In this document: one piece after another, positions 49,534-58,832 of the stretch
Position numbering within the stretch: the stretch's first letter is position 1
How the letters are laid out: the number at the start of each line of letters is the position of its first letter
Source of the DNA: Deltaproteobacteria bacterium
Lineage (GTDB): Bacteria > Desulfobacterota > Binatia > HRBIN30 > CADEER01
DNA: 64,000 nt
Assembly (NCBI GenBank): GCA_029262455.1
Contig: JAJCZJ010000126.1
Location: 39,696 to 103,695, forward strand
Reading direction: 5' to 3'
The notes under the pieces: generated by a model
The model's input: the letters and a program-made list of their open reading frames with translations, nothing else
What the model was told of the DNA's origin: nothing
The model's database searches: none
Made by a program: the position numbers and the translations under genes

Positions 49534-50301
49534 ATGTTGATGCAGAATAAGCGAATCTTGGTTTGCGGTGTTGCCAATGAGCGTAGCATTGCCTGGTCGA
49601 TTGCGCGGCGCTTGCATGCCGAGGGCGCGGAGCTGGCTTTCTCCTACCCGAACGAGGCAATTGAGAAACGAGTCAGACCACTGGCTGAGTCCGTCGGTTC
49701 GTCGATCGTGCTGCCGTGTGATGTCACGCGGGACGAGGATCTCGATGCGATGACCGCCGCTCTTGGGGCCGAATGGGACGGCGTCGACGGTGTCGTCCAT
49801 GCGATTGCCTTCGCCCAACGTGAGGAGCTCAAGGGGCGGTTTATTGAGACCTCACGGCAGGGGTTTCAGCTCGCGCTGGATATCAGTGCCTACTCGCTTG
49901 TGGCGCTTGCAAAGCGGATGGAGACTCTTCTCACGGCTCGTTCTGGAGCAATCGTTACGCTGACCTATTTTGGCGCCGAGAAGGTCCTGCCGCACTACAA
50001 CGTCATGGGCGTAGCGAAGGCGGCGCTCGAGGCTTCGATGCGCTACCTTGCGGCTGACCTCGGACCGAAGGGAGTGCGCATTAATGCCCTGTCTGCGGGT
50101 CCGATGAAAACCTTGTCCGCTGCTGGCATCACCGGTTTTAAGACGATGTTGCATCACCATGCGGAACGCGCACCGCTGCAGCGCAACACGACCGGAGACG
50201 ACGTCGCCTCGACCGGGCTCTACCTGCTGAGCGAGCTGGCGGCAGGGGTGACCGGGGAAGTCGTGCATGTTGACGGTGGTTACAACATCATTGGTATGTG
50301 A
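49534..50301 (+). CDS. fabI: Enoyl-ACP reductase (NADH), FabI
   Basis: KRILVCGVANERSIAWSIARRLHAEGAELAFSY; YFGAEKVLPHYNVMGVAKAALEASMRYLAADLGPKGVRINALSAGPMKTLSAAGI; VHVDGGYNIIGM. Confidence 0.95.
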   Translation: MLMQNKRILVCGVANERSIAWSIARRLHAEGAELAFSYPNEAIEKRVRPLAESVGSSIVLPCDVTRDEDLDAMTAALGAEWDGVDGVVHAIAFAQREELKGRFIETSRQGFQLALDISAYSLVALAKRMETLLTARSGAIVTLTYFGAEKVLPHYNVMGVAKAALEASMRYLAADLGPKGVRINALSAGPMKTLSAAGITGFKTMLHHHAERAPLQRNTTGDDVASTGLYLLSELAAGVTGEVVHVDGGYNIIGM

Positions 50302-50421
50302 CGAGGTATGTGAAGACCCTCGGATCTCGACGCATCGGCGGCTTAGGGCAACGCCTGTGCATCTTTAGGTCGGGAACCGGCTTCCTTGTTTTCAAAGTTC
50401 TAAAACTGGAATGTGGGATCA

Positions 50422-51234
50422 ATGCGGCGCACCCTCTTCGAGCTTTTCGGCTACTCGGTATCGAGTTTTTGGGCGATGGCCTTTCTTGGCTTTCTGGTCG
50501 CGTTCTGGGTCGTTCGCCAGGGCTTGATTCGCCGCGGTTACGATGGCCGCATCGCCTATGACATTACGCTTTGGGGATACGTTGGCGGTTGGGCCGGTGC
50601 TCGCCTGTTCGTAATACCGACCGGCTGGGAGTACTTCGTCGAATCGCCGATCCTCTTCCTGCTGTCGGGGAGCGGATGGGTTTGGTACGGCGGCGTCATC
50701 GGCGGTGCGTTTGCTATTTGCATGTGGGCTCTGCGCAACCAGCTACCGATTTTGGCGATTGCCGATATTGCAGCGCCGGCATTGGCGGTCGGCCTCGGGA
50801 TTGGCCGCATTGGCTGTCAGCTTTCGGGCGATGGGGACTACGGTATTCCCAGCGATTTGCCCTGGGCGATGGCCTACCCGGACGGTGTGGTGCCGACTCT
50901 CGATCGGGTTCATCCGACCCCGGTTTACGAGATGATCGCCTGTTTTCTGCTGGCCGCGTATCTATTCAGAATCGCACCGACTTCGCGACCGATGGGCTAC
51001 CAGATGGGGATCTACCTCTCGGTGAGTGCGGTAGTGCGCTTTCTGATCGAGTTCGTTCGACGGAACCCGGCGTGGATTCTCGGACTGACGACGGCTCAGT
51101 GGATGTCGTTCGGCAGTCTCGCGCTCGGGTTGTACCTGATTCGCAGTGCGTCCGAGCCGATGCCGGAGCCGGAGCGCTTCAATGCGGTCGTGCCGGAGGT
51201 GAAGAAGAAGGAAGCCGCTGAGCCGTTTTTTTGA
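50422..51234 (+). CDS. lgt: Prolipoprotein diacylglyceryl transferase family protein
   Basis: FWVVRQGLIRRGYDGRIAYDITLWGYVGGWAGARLFVI; GIGRIGCQLSGDGDYGIPSDLPWAMAYPDG...VHPTPVYEM. Confidence 0.85.
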   Translation: MRRTLFELFGYSVSSFWAMAFLGFLVAFWVVRQGLIRRGYDGRIAYDITLWGYVGGWAGARLFVIPTGWEYFVESPILFLLSGSGWVWYGGVIGGAFAICMWALRNQLPILAIADIAAPALAVGLGIGRIGCQLSGDGDYGIPSDLPWAMAYPDGVVPTLDRVHPTPVYEMIACFLLAAYLFRIAPTSRPMGYQMGIYLSVSAVVRFLIEFVRRNPAWILGLTTAQWMSFGSLALGLYLIRSASEPMPEPERFNAVVPEVKKKEAAEPFF

Positions 51235-51330
51235 TTGGGTGGTGTTGGACGCGCCCACCCCCTGGCCCCCTCTCTGGCAAGGAGGGGAACGACAGGCTCT
51301 AGGGCGTACGGTCGTGTGTGATGGTTTTGG

Positions 51331-52122
51331 CTAGCCGCGGGGCCGCCGCTTTGTCGTTCGCTTGACGTTGGCTCGCATGAACCCCGGGGCGAGCGCTTTT
51401 ACGGCGTAGCCGGTGGCGATCAAGCGCGGGTAGGTCAGCTCGCGCCTGTTCTTGTTCAGCGCGTCCATGATGGCGTCGACCAGCCCTGCCGGTTCGACCA
51501 TCATTTTTTTGGCTGTTGTCGGCATTCGCTCCATGGCTTCTTCGTCGAAGAAGTCGGTGCGGATCGATCCGGGGCAAACAGTCAGGACGTGGACGCCGTC
51601 GTCTTCGACTTCGATCGACAGGGCCTCGGCTAAACCGACCATTGCGAACTTGCTCGCCGCGTAGGCACTTTCGTCGGGGACGCCGATCTTACCGGCGACC
51701 GAGGCGATGAAGACGAGGCAGCCGGTGTGGCGTTCGACCATTTGCGGTAGCAGCGCTTTGGTCCAGTAGACGGTGCCGAGGTAGTTGACCCGCATCATGC
51801 GTTCGATGTCTTCGACGTCCCACTCGAGAAATGAACGGTGATGCCCGTAGCCGGCGTTGTTGATGAGCATGTCGATCGGGCCTAGCGCCTTTGTTGCTTG
51901 TTCGGCGGCCGCGAAGACTTGATCGCGTTCGAGGACGTCGCACGGAATGACGACAGCTTCGCCGCCGATCTTCTTGATGTCGTCTGCGACGGCTTCGAGC
52001 TCATTGCTGCGCCGAGCGGTAAGACAGACGCGGGCTCCGTTGCTCGCCATGCGCAGAGCTAGGAGTTTCCCGATTCCGCTCGAGGCGCCGGTGATGACGG
52101 CGGTTTTGTTTGTGACGTTCAT
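51331..52122 (-). CDS. Short-chain dehydrogenase/reductase (SDR)
   Basis: TAVITGASSGIGKLLALRMASNGARVCLTAR; LINNAGYG; YAASKFAMVGLAEAL. Confidence 0.93.
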   Translation of the reverse strand: MNVTNKTAVITGASSGIGKLLALRMASNGARVCLTARRSNELEAVADDIKKIGGEAVVIPCDVLERDQVFAAAEQATKALGPIDMLINNAGYGHHRSFLEWDVEDIERMMRVNYLGTVYWTKALLPQMVERHTGCLVFIASVAGKIGVPDESAYAASKFAMVGLAEALSIEVEDDGVHVLTVCPGSIRTDFFDEEAMERMPTTAKKMMVEPAGLVDAIMDALNKNRRELTYPRLIATGYAVKALAPGFMRANVKRTTKRRPRG

Positions 52123-52129
52123 TTAAGTC

Positions 52130-52275
52130 CCTTCTCCCTCCGGGAGAAGGTCAGGATGAAGGGGATGAAATGCAACTCCCTCCTGCCCCTGTGCCGCAGT
52201 GCTTTCGCGCACACGGTCAAGAACGAACCCTCACCTTTCATCCTCTCAGGGGTGCAATGCGGGAGAGGAGATTTT
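52130..52275. repeat. Intergenic mosaic/REP-like element with CCTTCTCCC-TCC-GGGAGAAGG hairpin and distal CCCTCACC...CTCTC arm
   Basis: Perfect 9-bp-stem hairpin 52130-52150; GGATGAAGGGGATGAAA and TTTCATCC arms flanking a central spacer. Confidence 0.6.
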
Positions 52276-52350
52276 GTTGGGCTTTGCCCGTCATTTCGAG
52301 AAAATCGACAGTCTCCAAGCAGGGGGGACCAATCCGGATAGGAGCCCTGA

Positions 52351-53820
52351 CTACCCGGCGGCGCTTTTTCGGGCGCGGCGTTTTGTTTTGGCGCGGCTCT
52401 TCGATGCGCGCCGTTTCTTTGGTTTGGCACGGCGCTGGAGCTCGGCGAACGATTGCTCAATGTATTCGATGAAGTCATGCAAGTCGGGAATGGATTCCCA
52501 GTCGGCGTTGCAGCCCCAGTAGAGGCCGCCGTTGTAGCTAAATAAGCCGACGACCAAAGTTTGATTGCGAAACAGCGGCACCACCGGATAGGAGGTCAGC
52601 ATCAGACTACCCGACAGATAAAGGGGCAGCTGTGGTCCGGGGACGTTGGTGACCACGAGATTGTAGGGCCGAGCGCGTTCGGCCATGCGTACGGCCTGCA
52701 CGAGCACGTTCGGAACGGTGAACTCGGCGATCGCTGTCAGGACCTCGGCGCCGACCGCCTGCTTCGACTCTTTGAGGTCCGACATCGTCTCGCGCACGGC
52801 GCGCAATCGTTCGACCGGGTCGTCGAGGTGCACTGGCAGGTCGGCGACCATCTCGGCGATATGGTTCCCTAGAGAGCCTTTCTGATCGGGTGTCCGGACG
52901 CTGACCGGTACCATGGCGCGAACATCGAGATAGTCCGAATCGAGCCCGCGCTCGCGGAAGTAGGTGCGGAGTGCGCCGGCGACGATCGCCAACACGACGT
53001 CGTTGAGAGTGCCGCCGAGCTCGTTCTTGATCGCTTTGAGGTCGTCGATACGCATTTCGGTCCAGTCGAAACGGCGCGATGGACCGACCTCGGTGTTCAG
53101 GGGTGTTTCCGACGCGGGATTGAATGCTGGAGTCAACGTCTCGAGGAGTGCGCTGACCGTCTGTTCGGCGCCGCGGATCGCACCCTCCGGATCACTCAGA
53201 CCTTGCATCACCGCGTCGAGGATCTGGAGAGGCTGACGCATACGCCGCCGGACCTCATCGACAATCAGCGTGGCTTCGGTGGGACGTGGGCGGGGTACCC
53301 ATGGCACCGGGTTGCCGTGAACAGCGTCTGGTTCGAGCTCCATGATGACCGACATCAAGTCGGCTCCGGAGATGCCGTCGATCATGCAATGATGCGTCTT
53401 GGTCACAAGGGCAAAGCGATCACCATCGAGTCCCTCGACGAACCACATTTCCCAAAGGGGTCGGCTTCGGTCGAGGTGTTGAGATTGGATGCGCCCGACC
53501 ATTCGTTTCAGCGTGCGCTCGTCGCCAGGCTTCGGGAGGGCCGAGTGGCGCACATGGTAGTGCAGCCGAAAACGGTCGTCATCGATCCAAATTGGTAGGC
53601 GTTCGTATGGAAGGAACGCCAACTTCTGGCGAAAGCGCGGGACGAGGTGGAGCTTGGATTCGATCCCTCGACGAATACGTTCGATGTCAATGCCGCCGCT
53701 CTCGGTGCGGAGCGGAGCTGCGTCGAAGAGGAAGACACCGCCGACGTGCATGTGGCAGCGTGAGTCCTCTAATCCGACGAACGAAGCGTCGAGTGCACTG
53801 AGCCGTTCGTAATAGGCCAT
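52351..53820 (-). CDS. Wax ester synthase/diacylglycerol acyltransferase (WS/DGAT) with basic C-terminal tail
   Basis: RLSALDASFVGLED; active-site KTHHCMIDGISGADL; NVPGPQLPLYLSG; tail AKPKKRRASKSRAKTKRRARKSAAG. Confidence 0.94.
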   Translation of the reverse strand: MAYYERLSALDASFVGLEDSRCHMHVGGVFLFDAAPLRTESGGIDIERIRRGIESKLHLVPRFRQKLAFLPYERLPIWIDDDRFRLHYHVRHSALPKPGDERTLKRMVGRIQSQHLDRSRPLWEMWFVEGLDGDRFALVTKTHHCMIDGISGADLMSVIMELEPDAVHGNPVPWVPRPRPTEATLIVDEVRRRMRQPLQILDAVMQGLSDPEGAIRGAEQTVSALLETLTPAFNPASETPLNTEVGPSRRFDWTEMRIDDLKAIKNELGGTLNDVVLAIVAGALRTYFRERGLDSDYLDVRAMVPVSVRTPDQKGSLGNHIAEMVADLPVHLDDPVERLRAVRETMSDLKESKQAVGAEVLTAIAEFTVPNVLVQAVRMAERARPYNLVVTNVPGPQLPLYLSGSLMLTSYPVVPLFRNQTLVVGLFSYNGGLYWGCNADWESIPDLHDFIEYIEQSFAELQRRAKPKKRRASKSRAKTKRRARKSAAG

Positions 53821-54194
53821 TACTCCCCCGTTGACTCTGTCGTACTGCTAATTTCTGGCAGGCGAATGCGTGGATTGTCGGGATTCGGCTTGAACAGGAT
53901 CAAAACCCGACCAATCTGACCGGCGATTTCGCAGCCAGTTTGTTTCGTCAGCTCTTCGCCGACCTCGCGCCGATCCACCGGCGACTCAGCCGCGACCTTG
54001 ATCTTGATCAGTTCGTGATCCGCCAGGGCGCTCTCAATCTGTTGCACGACCGAGCTGCTGAGTCCGCGTTGCCCGATGTGGACAAGGGGCTTGTGGTCGT
54101 GGGCTAGGCCGCGCAGGTACTTCTTTTGTTTTCCATTCATCACAGGTGGGAGATCGTAGTGGATGACCCCACCCCGCGGCAATGGGAGTTGCAC
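53820..54194 (-). CDS. yhbY: YhbY-type CRM-domain RNA-binding protein
   Basis: LRGLAHDHKPLVHIGQRGLSSSVVQQIESALADHELIKIKVAAESPVDRREVGEELTKQTGCEIAGQIGRVLILFKPN. Confidence 0.88.
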   Translation of the reverse strand: MQLPLPRGGVIHYDLPPVMNGKQKKYLRGLAHDHKPLVHIGQRGLSSSVVQQIESALADHELIKIKVAAESPVDRREVGEELTKQTGCEIAGQIGRVLILFKPNPDNPRIRLPEISSTTESTGE

Positions 54195-54276
54195 TTTGCC
54201 TACCGATGAGCCGCAGGCTTGGGCGCCGGCAGAACCCAGGGGGCCTGACCTTGCGGGCCGGCGCTCGGGAGCGGCT

Positions 54277-55272
54277 TCAGGCGCTTGGCTGGCGTTTCGG
54301 GAGGCCGGCTGCCGCGTAAATTGCGTCGATCGTCTGCATGTTTGCGATGCAATCGGCGCCTTCGGTCGGCAGCGGGGTACCGTCGGCGATGCTCGTGGTG
54401 AAAGCCGATAATTGGGCTGTATAGCTCCCCGGGCCCCGCACGGTTTCCCTCTGAGTCCCGTCTTTTGTCTTGACGGTTAGGCGATTGTAGAACTGCGGTG
54501 CAATAAAGTTGAAGAGCTTGATGCTGCCCTTGTCGCCACGAATCGTCGCTCCAATGCGGGCGATCTTTGGTGACCACATCGAGCATTCAATGTGGGCGGT
54601 TCGACCGTCTGCAAAAGCCAGCTCGGTTTCCATGCTTCGGTCGATGTTGGGCGGGCCCTCGACAGCGATTGCGCTGCGAACTTCTGGCTCGGCGGCGGCG
54701 AGAGTCCTGAGCAAGTGGATTGCGTAGCACCCGAGGTCCATTGAGGCTCCTCCGGCGAGGTCGAATCGGTAGCGAATGTCGCTGCCGCGGACGATCGGGA
54801 TGATGAAACGGATCTCGTAGCTGCGGACCTGTCCGATCTTGCCTTCTGCAATCACGGCAAGGGTGCGTTCGATCAGCCGATGGTAGCGATAGTGAAACGC
54901 CTCGACCAAACGGCGGCCGGTGCGCTGTGCGGTTTCGATCATGAGCGCTGCCTCTTCGGCGTTTGCCGCCAAGGGCTTCTCGCAGAGAACGTCTTTGCCC
55001 GCCTCGAGCGCCCGCATGCTCCAGCGCCCGTGCAGGCCGTTGGGTAGAGGATTGTAGATGACATCGATATCCGGGTCGGCGAGCAGATCATCGTAGGAGG
55101 CGTGGATCGTCGGAATCTCGTGCTGCCGGGCGAATTTTTCGGCACGGTTGCGGTCGCGCGCGGCCACCGCAGTGACGACGGCCTGTTCGACCGACGCAGC
55201 GGGCTTGATCAACGCCATCGGCGCGATTCGAGCGGCTCCGAGGATACCGATGCGAAGTGGCGAAGTGGTCAT
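54277..55272 (-). CDS. Gfo/Idh/MocA family oxidoreductase
   Basis: LRIGILGAARIAPMALIKPA; DVIYNPLPNGLHGRWSMRALEAGKDVLCEKPLAANAEEA. Confidence 0.92.
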   Translation of the reverse strand: MTTSPLRIGILGAARIAPMALIKPAASVEQAVVTAVAARDRNRAEKFARQHEIPTIHASYDDLLADPDIDVIYNPLPNGLHGRWSMRALEAGKDVLCEKPLAANAEEAALMIETAQRTGRRLVEAFHYRYHRLIERTLAVIAEGKIGQVRSYEIRFIIPIVRGSDIRYRFDLAGGASMDLGCYAIHLLRTLAAAEPEVRSAIAVEGPPNIDRSMETELAFADGRTAHIECSMWSPKIARIGATIRGDKGSIKLFNFIAPQFYNRLTVKTKDGTQRETVRGPGSYTAQLSAFTTSIADGTPLPTEGADCIANMQTIDAIYAAAGLPKRQPSA

Positions 55273-55517
55273 AAGAAGCAAACAGACACAGTCGTCGAAT
55301 CGGTGCAAGGTTCCCTCCAGACGATGGGCTGTCGATTGATCGCGCGACACGGGTACTGCTGAAACCCCGAAAGCCGTCCGATTTCCCGCCGGGAGATGGA
55401 ATTGGGGCACCGGATTTCGCGATCAATCGACAGTTTGCCAAGGAGGGAGAGACTCATTTTTTGCAGTAACGTGGGAGGGTGGTTGGAGGTTTGACTGGTG
55501 CCCTGTATCGTCTGCCG

Positions 55518-56585
55518 ATGTCTACTGAGCGCGACTCCGAGCTTTCCTTCATACGCCCCGATGTGCGGGCGATGACCGGCTACACTCCGGGCGAGCAGCC
55601 GCGTGGTGGTAGAGTTGTCAAGTTGAACACAAACGAGAACCCGTACCCCCCCTCGCCGCTTGTGCTGGAGGCGATGGTTTCCGCAGCTTCCGACGCTGTG
55701 CGCCTCTACCCGGACCCGATGGCGTCGGACCTTTGCAGACGTGCTGCTGAGGTTTACGGGGTTGCTGCCGATCAGGTGCTTGCAGGCAATGGCTCTGACG
55801 AGCTGTTGATGATGGTCCTCCGCGCCTGTGTTGGGCCTGGCGATGCCGTCGCCTATCCGGTGCCGACCTATAGTCTCTACGAGACACTGGTGCAGATCGT
55901 TGGCGGGCGCGCGGTTTCGGTCCCGTTTGATCGTGACTTTGTGTTGCCGGTCGACGGCGTTGTTGAACTGGCCGGCAAAGTTACTTTTGTCTGCAATCCG
56001 AATGCTCCGTCTGGAACGGTCACACCCCTGGCTGTCATCGACGAGATGGCCTCACGCCTGAAGGGGCTCCTGGTCGTCGATGAGGCTTACGCTGACTTTG
56101 GTACTTCGACTGCGACCGAGCTGATCGAGCGTCACCCGAATGTGGTGGTCCTGCGGACCTTCTCGAAGTCTTTCTCCCTCGCTGGCCTGCGTGTTGGGCT
56201 GGCGTTCGGCCCGCAACCCGTGATGGCCGAGTTGGCCAAGGTCAAGGACTCCTACAATCTCAATCGCGTCAGCATCGCGGCCGCCACCGCGGCGTTGAAC
56301 GACCTCGATTGGATGCGAGCCAATGTCGAGAAGGTTCGCCGAACCCGGGCGCGACTGACCGAGGAGCTCACTAAGCTCGACTACGACGTACTGCCGAGTG
56401 ACACCAACTTTGTTCTCGCGCGCCAGCCCGGAATCAATCAAGAGGCGGTCTACAAGATGTTGCGCGCGGCGGGCGTTCTGGTTCGCTACTTCGATTTGCC
56501 CGCGCTGCGCGACGCTCTTCGTATCACGGTGGGAACCGACGAAGAGATCGACGCACTGCTGGCCGCGCTGCGCGCCGCACGCTAG
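55518..56585 (+). CDS. hisC: Histidinol-phosphate aminotransferase
   Basis: KLNTNENPYPPSPLV; LAGNGSDELLMMVLRACVGPGD; NPNAPSGT; VVDEAYADFG; RTFSKSFSLAGLRVG. Confidence 0.92.
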   Translation: MSTERDSELSFIRPDVRAMTGYTPGEQPRGGRVVKLNTNENPYPPSPLVLEAMVSAASDAVRLYPDPMASDLCRRAAEVYGVAADQVLAGNGSDELLMMVLRACVGPGDAVAYPVPTYSLYETLVQIVGGRAVSVPFDRDFVLPVDGVVELAGKVTFVCNPNAPSGTVTPLAVIDEMASRLKGLLVVDEAYADFGTSTATELIERHPNVVVLRTFSKSFSLAGLRVGLAFGPQPVMAELAKVKDSYNLNRVSIAAATAALNDLDWMRANVEKVRRTRARLTEELTKLDYDVLPSDTNFVLARQPGINQEAVYKMLRAAGVLVRYFDLPALRDALRITVGTDEEIDALLAALRAAR

Positions 56586-56610
56586 TCAGAGGTTTGTGCT
56601 ACGCACGGGT

Positions 56611-56768
56611 CGAAGGTGACCTGGAGTGCAGGTAGGGTAGGCTCTAGCCTACCAACGCCGCGCGCCGCAGCGTTTTGGGGACAAGGTTGGCGCAACGCGA
56701 CGGATTGAATCGAGGGCGACCTGGAGTGCACGTAGGGTAGGCTTTAGCCTACCAATGCCACGCGCACC
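56611..56768. repeat. Tandem pair of 100-bp-spaced units containing CGA-GG-GACCTGGAGTGCA + palindromic GTAGGGTAGGCT..AGCCTACCAA element
   Basis: 56611-56668 and 56711-56768 align with an exact 100-bp offset; palindromes start at 56632 and 56732. Confidence 0.85.
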
Positions 56769-56805
56769 CACGCGCAGGGTTTGTGGCGATAGCGAGCCGC
56801 GGTTG

Positions 56806-56821
56806 TCAGGCTATAGCCTGA
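56806..56821. repeat. Perfect 16-bp palindrome TCAGGCTATAGCCTGA
   Basis: Read directly; related in core (AGGCT..AGCCT) to the neighbouring elements. Confidence 0.8.
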
Positions 56822-56861
56822 CCTACTCTACGGGGAGTCCACCCTGCATCAGATCGGATTT

Positions 56862-57773
56862 CTAGTTCTTGCCCAAGGCTGCCGGCGCGTTGGTGTCGCC
56901 GGCGTTGAGTGCGAGGAGTGCCAGGGTGGCGACGTAGGGTAGGACCAGGAAGAACTGGAACGGAATACCGAGCGCGAGCGCCTGGAAGTGGAACTGCAAG
57001 GCCGTCACGAAGCCGAAGAGCAGGGCGGCAACCAAGACCCCGGCGGGTCGGCGTCGACCGACGATGACGATCGCAAGGGCGATAAAGCCTCGGCCAGAGG
57101 ACATTCCTTCGACGAAGGTGTGAGTGTAGTCCAGCGTCAGGTAGGCACCGCCAGCTGCGCAAAAGATTCCGCACGCGACGAGTGCTGAGGTGCGTGTGCG
57201 CGCGACATTGATGCCGTGGGTGGCGGCAGCGTTTGGGTTCTCGCCGACCATCTTGAGCTCTAGTCCGGCGCGCGTTCTTGCGAGAAATAGTGCCATCAGC
57301 GGAATGGTGGCTAGGCAAACGTACGTCAGGGGTGTTTGGTTCAGCAGGGCTTGGCCAAGGATCGGGATCGATCGTGCCCCCGGTAGGGCGATTGTGGGGC
57401 TTGGTTCGATGGTCATCGCCGTGCCGGTGACACCATAGATCGAACGGTAAAGTACGCCGGTGAGGCCGGTGGCGAACAGATTGACCGCAGTCCCGACAAC
57501 GATCTGGTTGGCGCCGCGCACGACGGCAAAGTACGCGAATCCGAGACCCCACACGCCACCAAGGGCCAGGGCCGCAGCTAAGCCGGCGGCGTTTGAGCCA
57601 GTGGCGTGAGCGACGGCAAAGGCGGCAAAAGCGCCGAGTAGGATCATCCCCTCGAGTCCGATGTTGATGACGCCGGACTTTTCGGCGAGCAATTCGCCGA
57701 GACCAGCGAAAAGCAGTGGCACAGCCATCGCGACGGCCGCAGTGCAAAGCGCTGTGAAGAGTTCGAGCTCCAT
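56862..57773 (-). CDS. ABC transporter permease (nucleoside/BMP family, NupQ/YufQ-like)
   Basis: MAVPLLFAGLGELLAEKSGVINIGLEGMILLGAFAAFAVAHATGS...GRGFIALAIVIVGRRRPAGVLVAALLFGF. Confidence 0.93.
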   Translation of the reverse strand: MELELFTALCTAAVAMAVPLLFAGLGELLAEKSGVINIGLEGMILLGAFAAFAVAHATGSNAAGLAAALALGGVWGLGFAYFAVVRGANQIVVGTAVNLFATGLTGVLYRSIYGVTGTAMTIEPSPTIALPGARSIPILGQALLNQTPLTYVCLATIPLMALFLARTRAGLELKMVGENPNAAATHGINVARTRTSALVACGIFCAAGGAYLTLDYTHTFVEGMSSGRGFIALAIVIVGRRRPAGVLVAALLFGFVTALQFHFQALALGIPFQFFLVLPYVATLALLALNAGDTNAPAALGKN

Positions 57774-57776
57774 TGC

Positions 57777-58832
57777 CTACAACCACCGGTCGCTACGCCG
57801 GCCGCGGCGATGCTCGATCGCGGCGAGGGCGAGAATGATGCAAGCCTGGACGAGGGAGACCAGTACCGACGAAACGCCGGCAACCCGCTGCATCGAGCTC
57901 GAGCCGGCTTCAAGAACGCCGAACAGTAGCGCTGCGACCAAGACACCGACCGGGTCGAGCCTGCCCAGCAGCGCGACCGCGATGGCTGTGTAGCCGTAGC
58001 CGGGCGAGAAGCTCTCGTACATTCGGTGGGTGATGGCGGAGACCTCAATCCCTCCGGCGAGGCCGGCCAACGCGCCGCTGAGGACGAAGGTCTGAAACAG
58101 CGTCCGATTCACTGCGAACCCCGCCGTGCGGGCAGCGGCGGGGTTCGATCCTGAAGCGCGCATGACGAACCCAAAGCGTGTCCGGTAAAGCAGGATCGCT
58201 GCGAGCGGAATCAGGGCGAGGGCAATGCCGATGCCGACGTGGACCCGCATCCCGGTAATCAATCTGGGCAGCTGCGCGTAGGCTGGCAGGGCGTCGCTCT
58301 GCGGATAGCGAGCGGCGCTCTCCATCAGAGGCCCTTGAACCAAGAATCCGACCAGCCCAAGGATGATGAAGTTCAGCATGATCGTGCTGATGACTTCATC
58401 GACGTTGCGGCGCAGCTTGAGCGCGCCGGCGGCTGCAGCCACGAGGGCACCGCCGAGCGCGGCAGCGATCATGGTTAGAGGGATTCCCAACAGTGCCGGT
58501 AGCGTTGGCATGCTGGTGCCAAACCAAACTGCCAACAGCGCTCCGGCAACCAGCTGGCCTTCGGCGCCGATGTTCCAGATGCCAGCGCGAAAGGCGAGGG
58601 CGACGGCGAGTCCGGTGATTGCCAGCGGGCAGCTCTTTACCGCCACTTCGGACCATCCGTAGCTACTTCCGAGTGCGCCTTCGACGAGCGCTGCGTAGGC
58701 TGTGAAGGGGTTGCCGCCTCCGAGAACAATCGCGAGTGCGCCAGCGGCGAGGCCGAGGCCTCCCGCCAATGCCGAAGTGGCTAGTCGCTCACCCATCGCC
58801 GGCCGTACCCAATGTAGGCGCCGGTGTGTCAC
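57777..58832 (-). CDS. ABC transporter permease (nucleoside/BMP family, NupP/YufP-like; start may be 58796)
   Basis: GLAVALAFRAGIWNIGAEGQLVAGAL; SPGYGYTAIAVALLGRLDPVGVLVAALLFG. Confidence 0.92.
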   Translation of the reverse strand: MTHRRLHWVRPAMGERLATSALAGGLGLAAGALAIVLGGGNPFTAYAALVEGALGSSYGWSEVAVKSCPLAITGLAVALAFRAGIWNIGAEGQLVAGALLAVWFGTSMPTLPALLGIPLTMIAAALGGALVAAAAGALKLRRNVDEVISTIMLNFIILGLVGFLVQGPLMESAARYPQSDALPAYAQLPRLITGMRVHVGIGIALALIPLAAILLYRTRFGFVMRASGSNPAAARTAGFAVNRTLFQTFVLSGALAGLAGGIEVSAITHRMYESFSPGYGYTAIAVALLGRLDPVGVLVAALLFGVLEAGSSSMQRVAGVSSVLVSLVQACIILALAAIEHRRGRRSDRWL

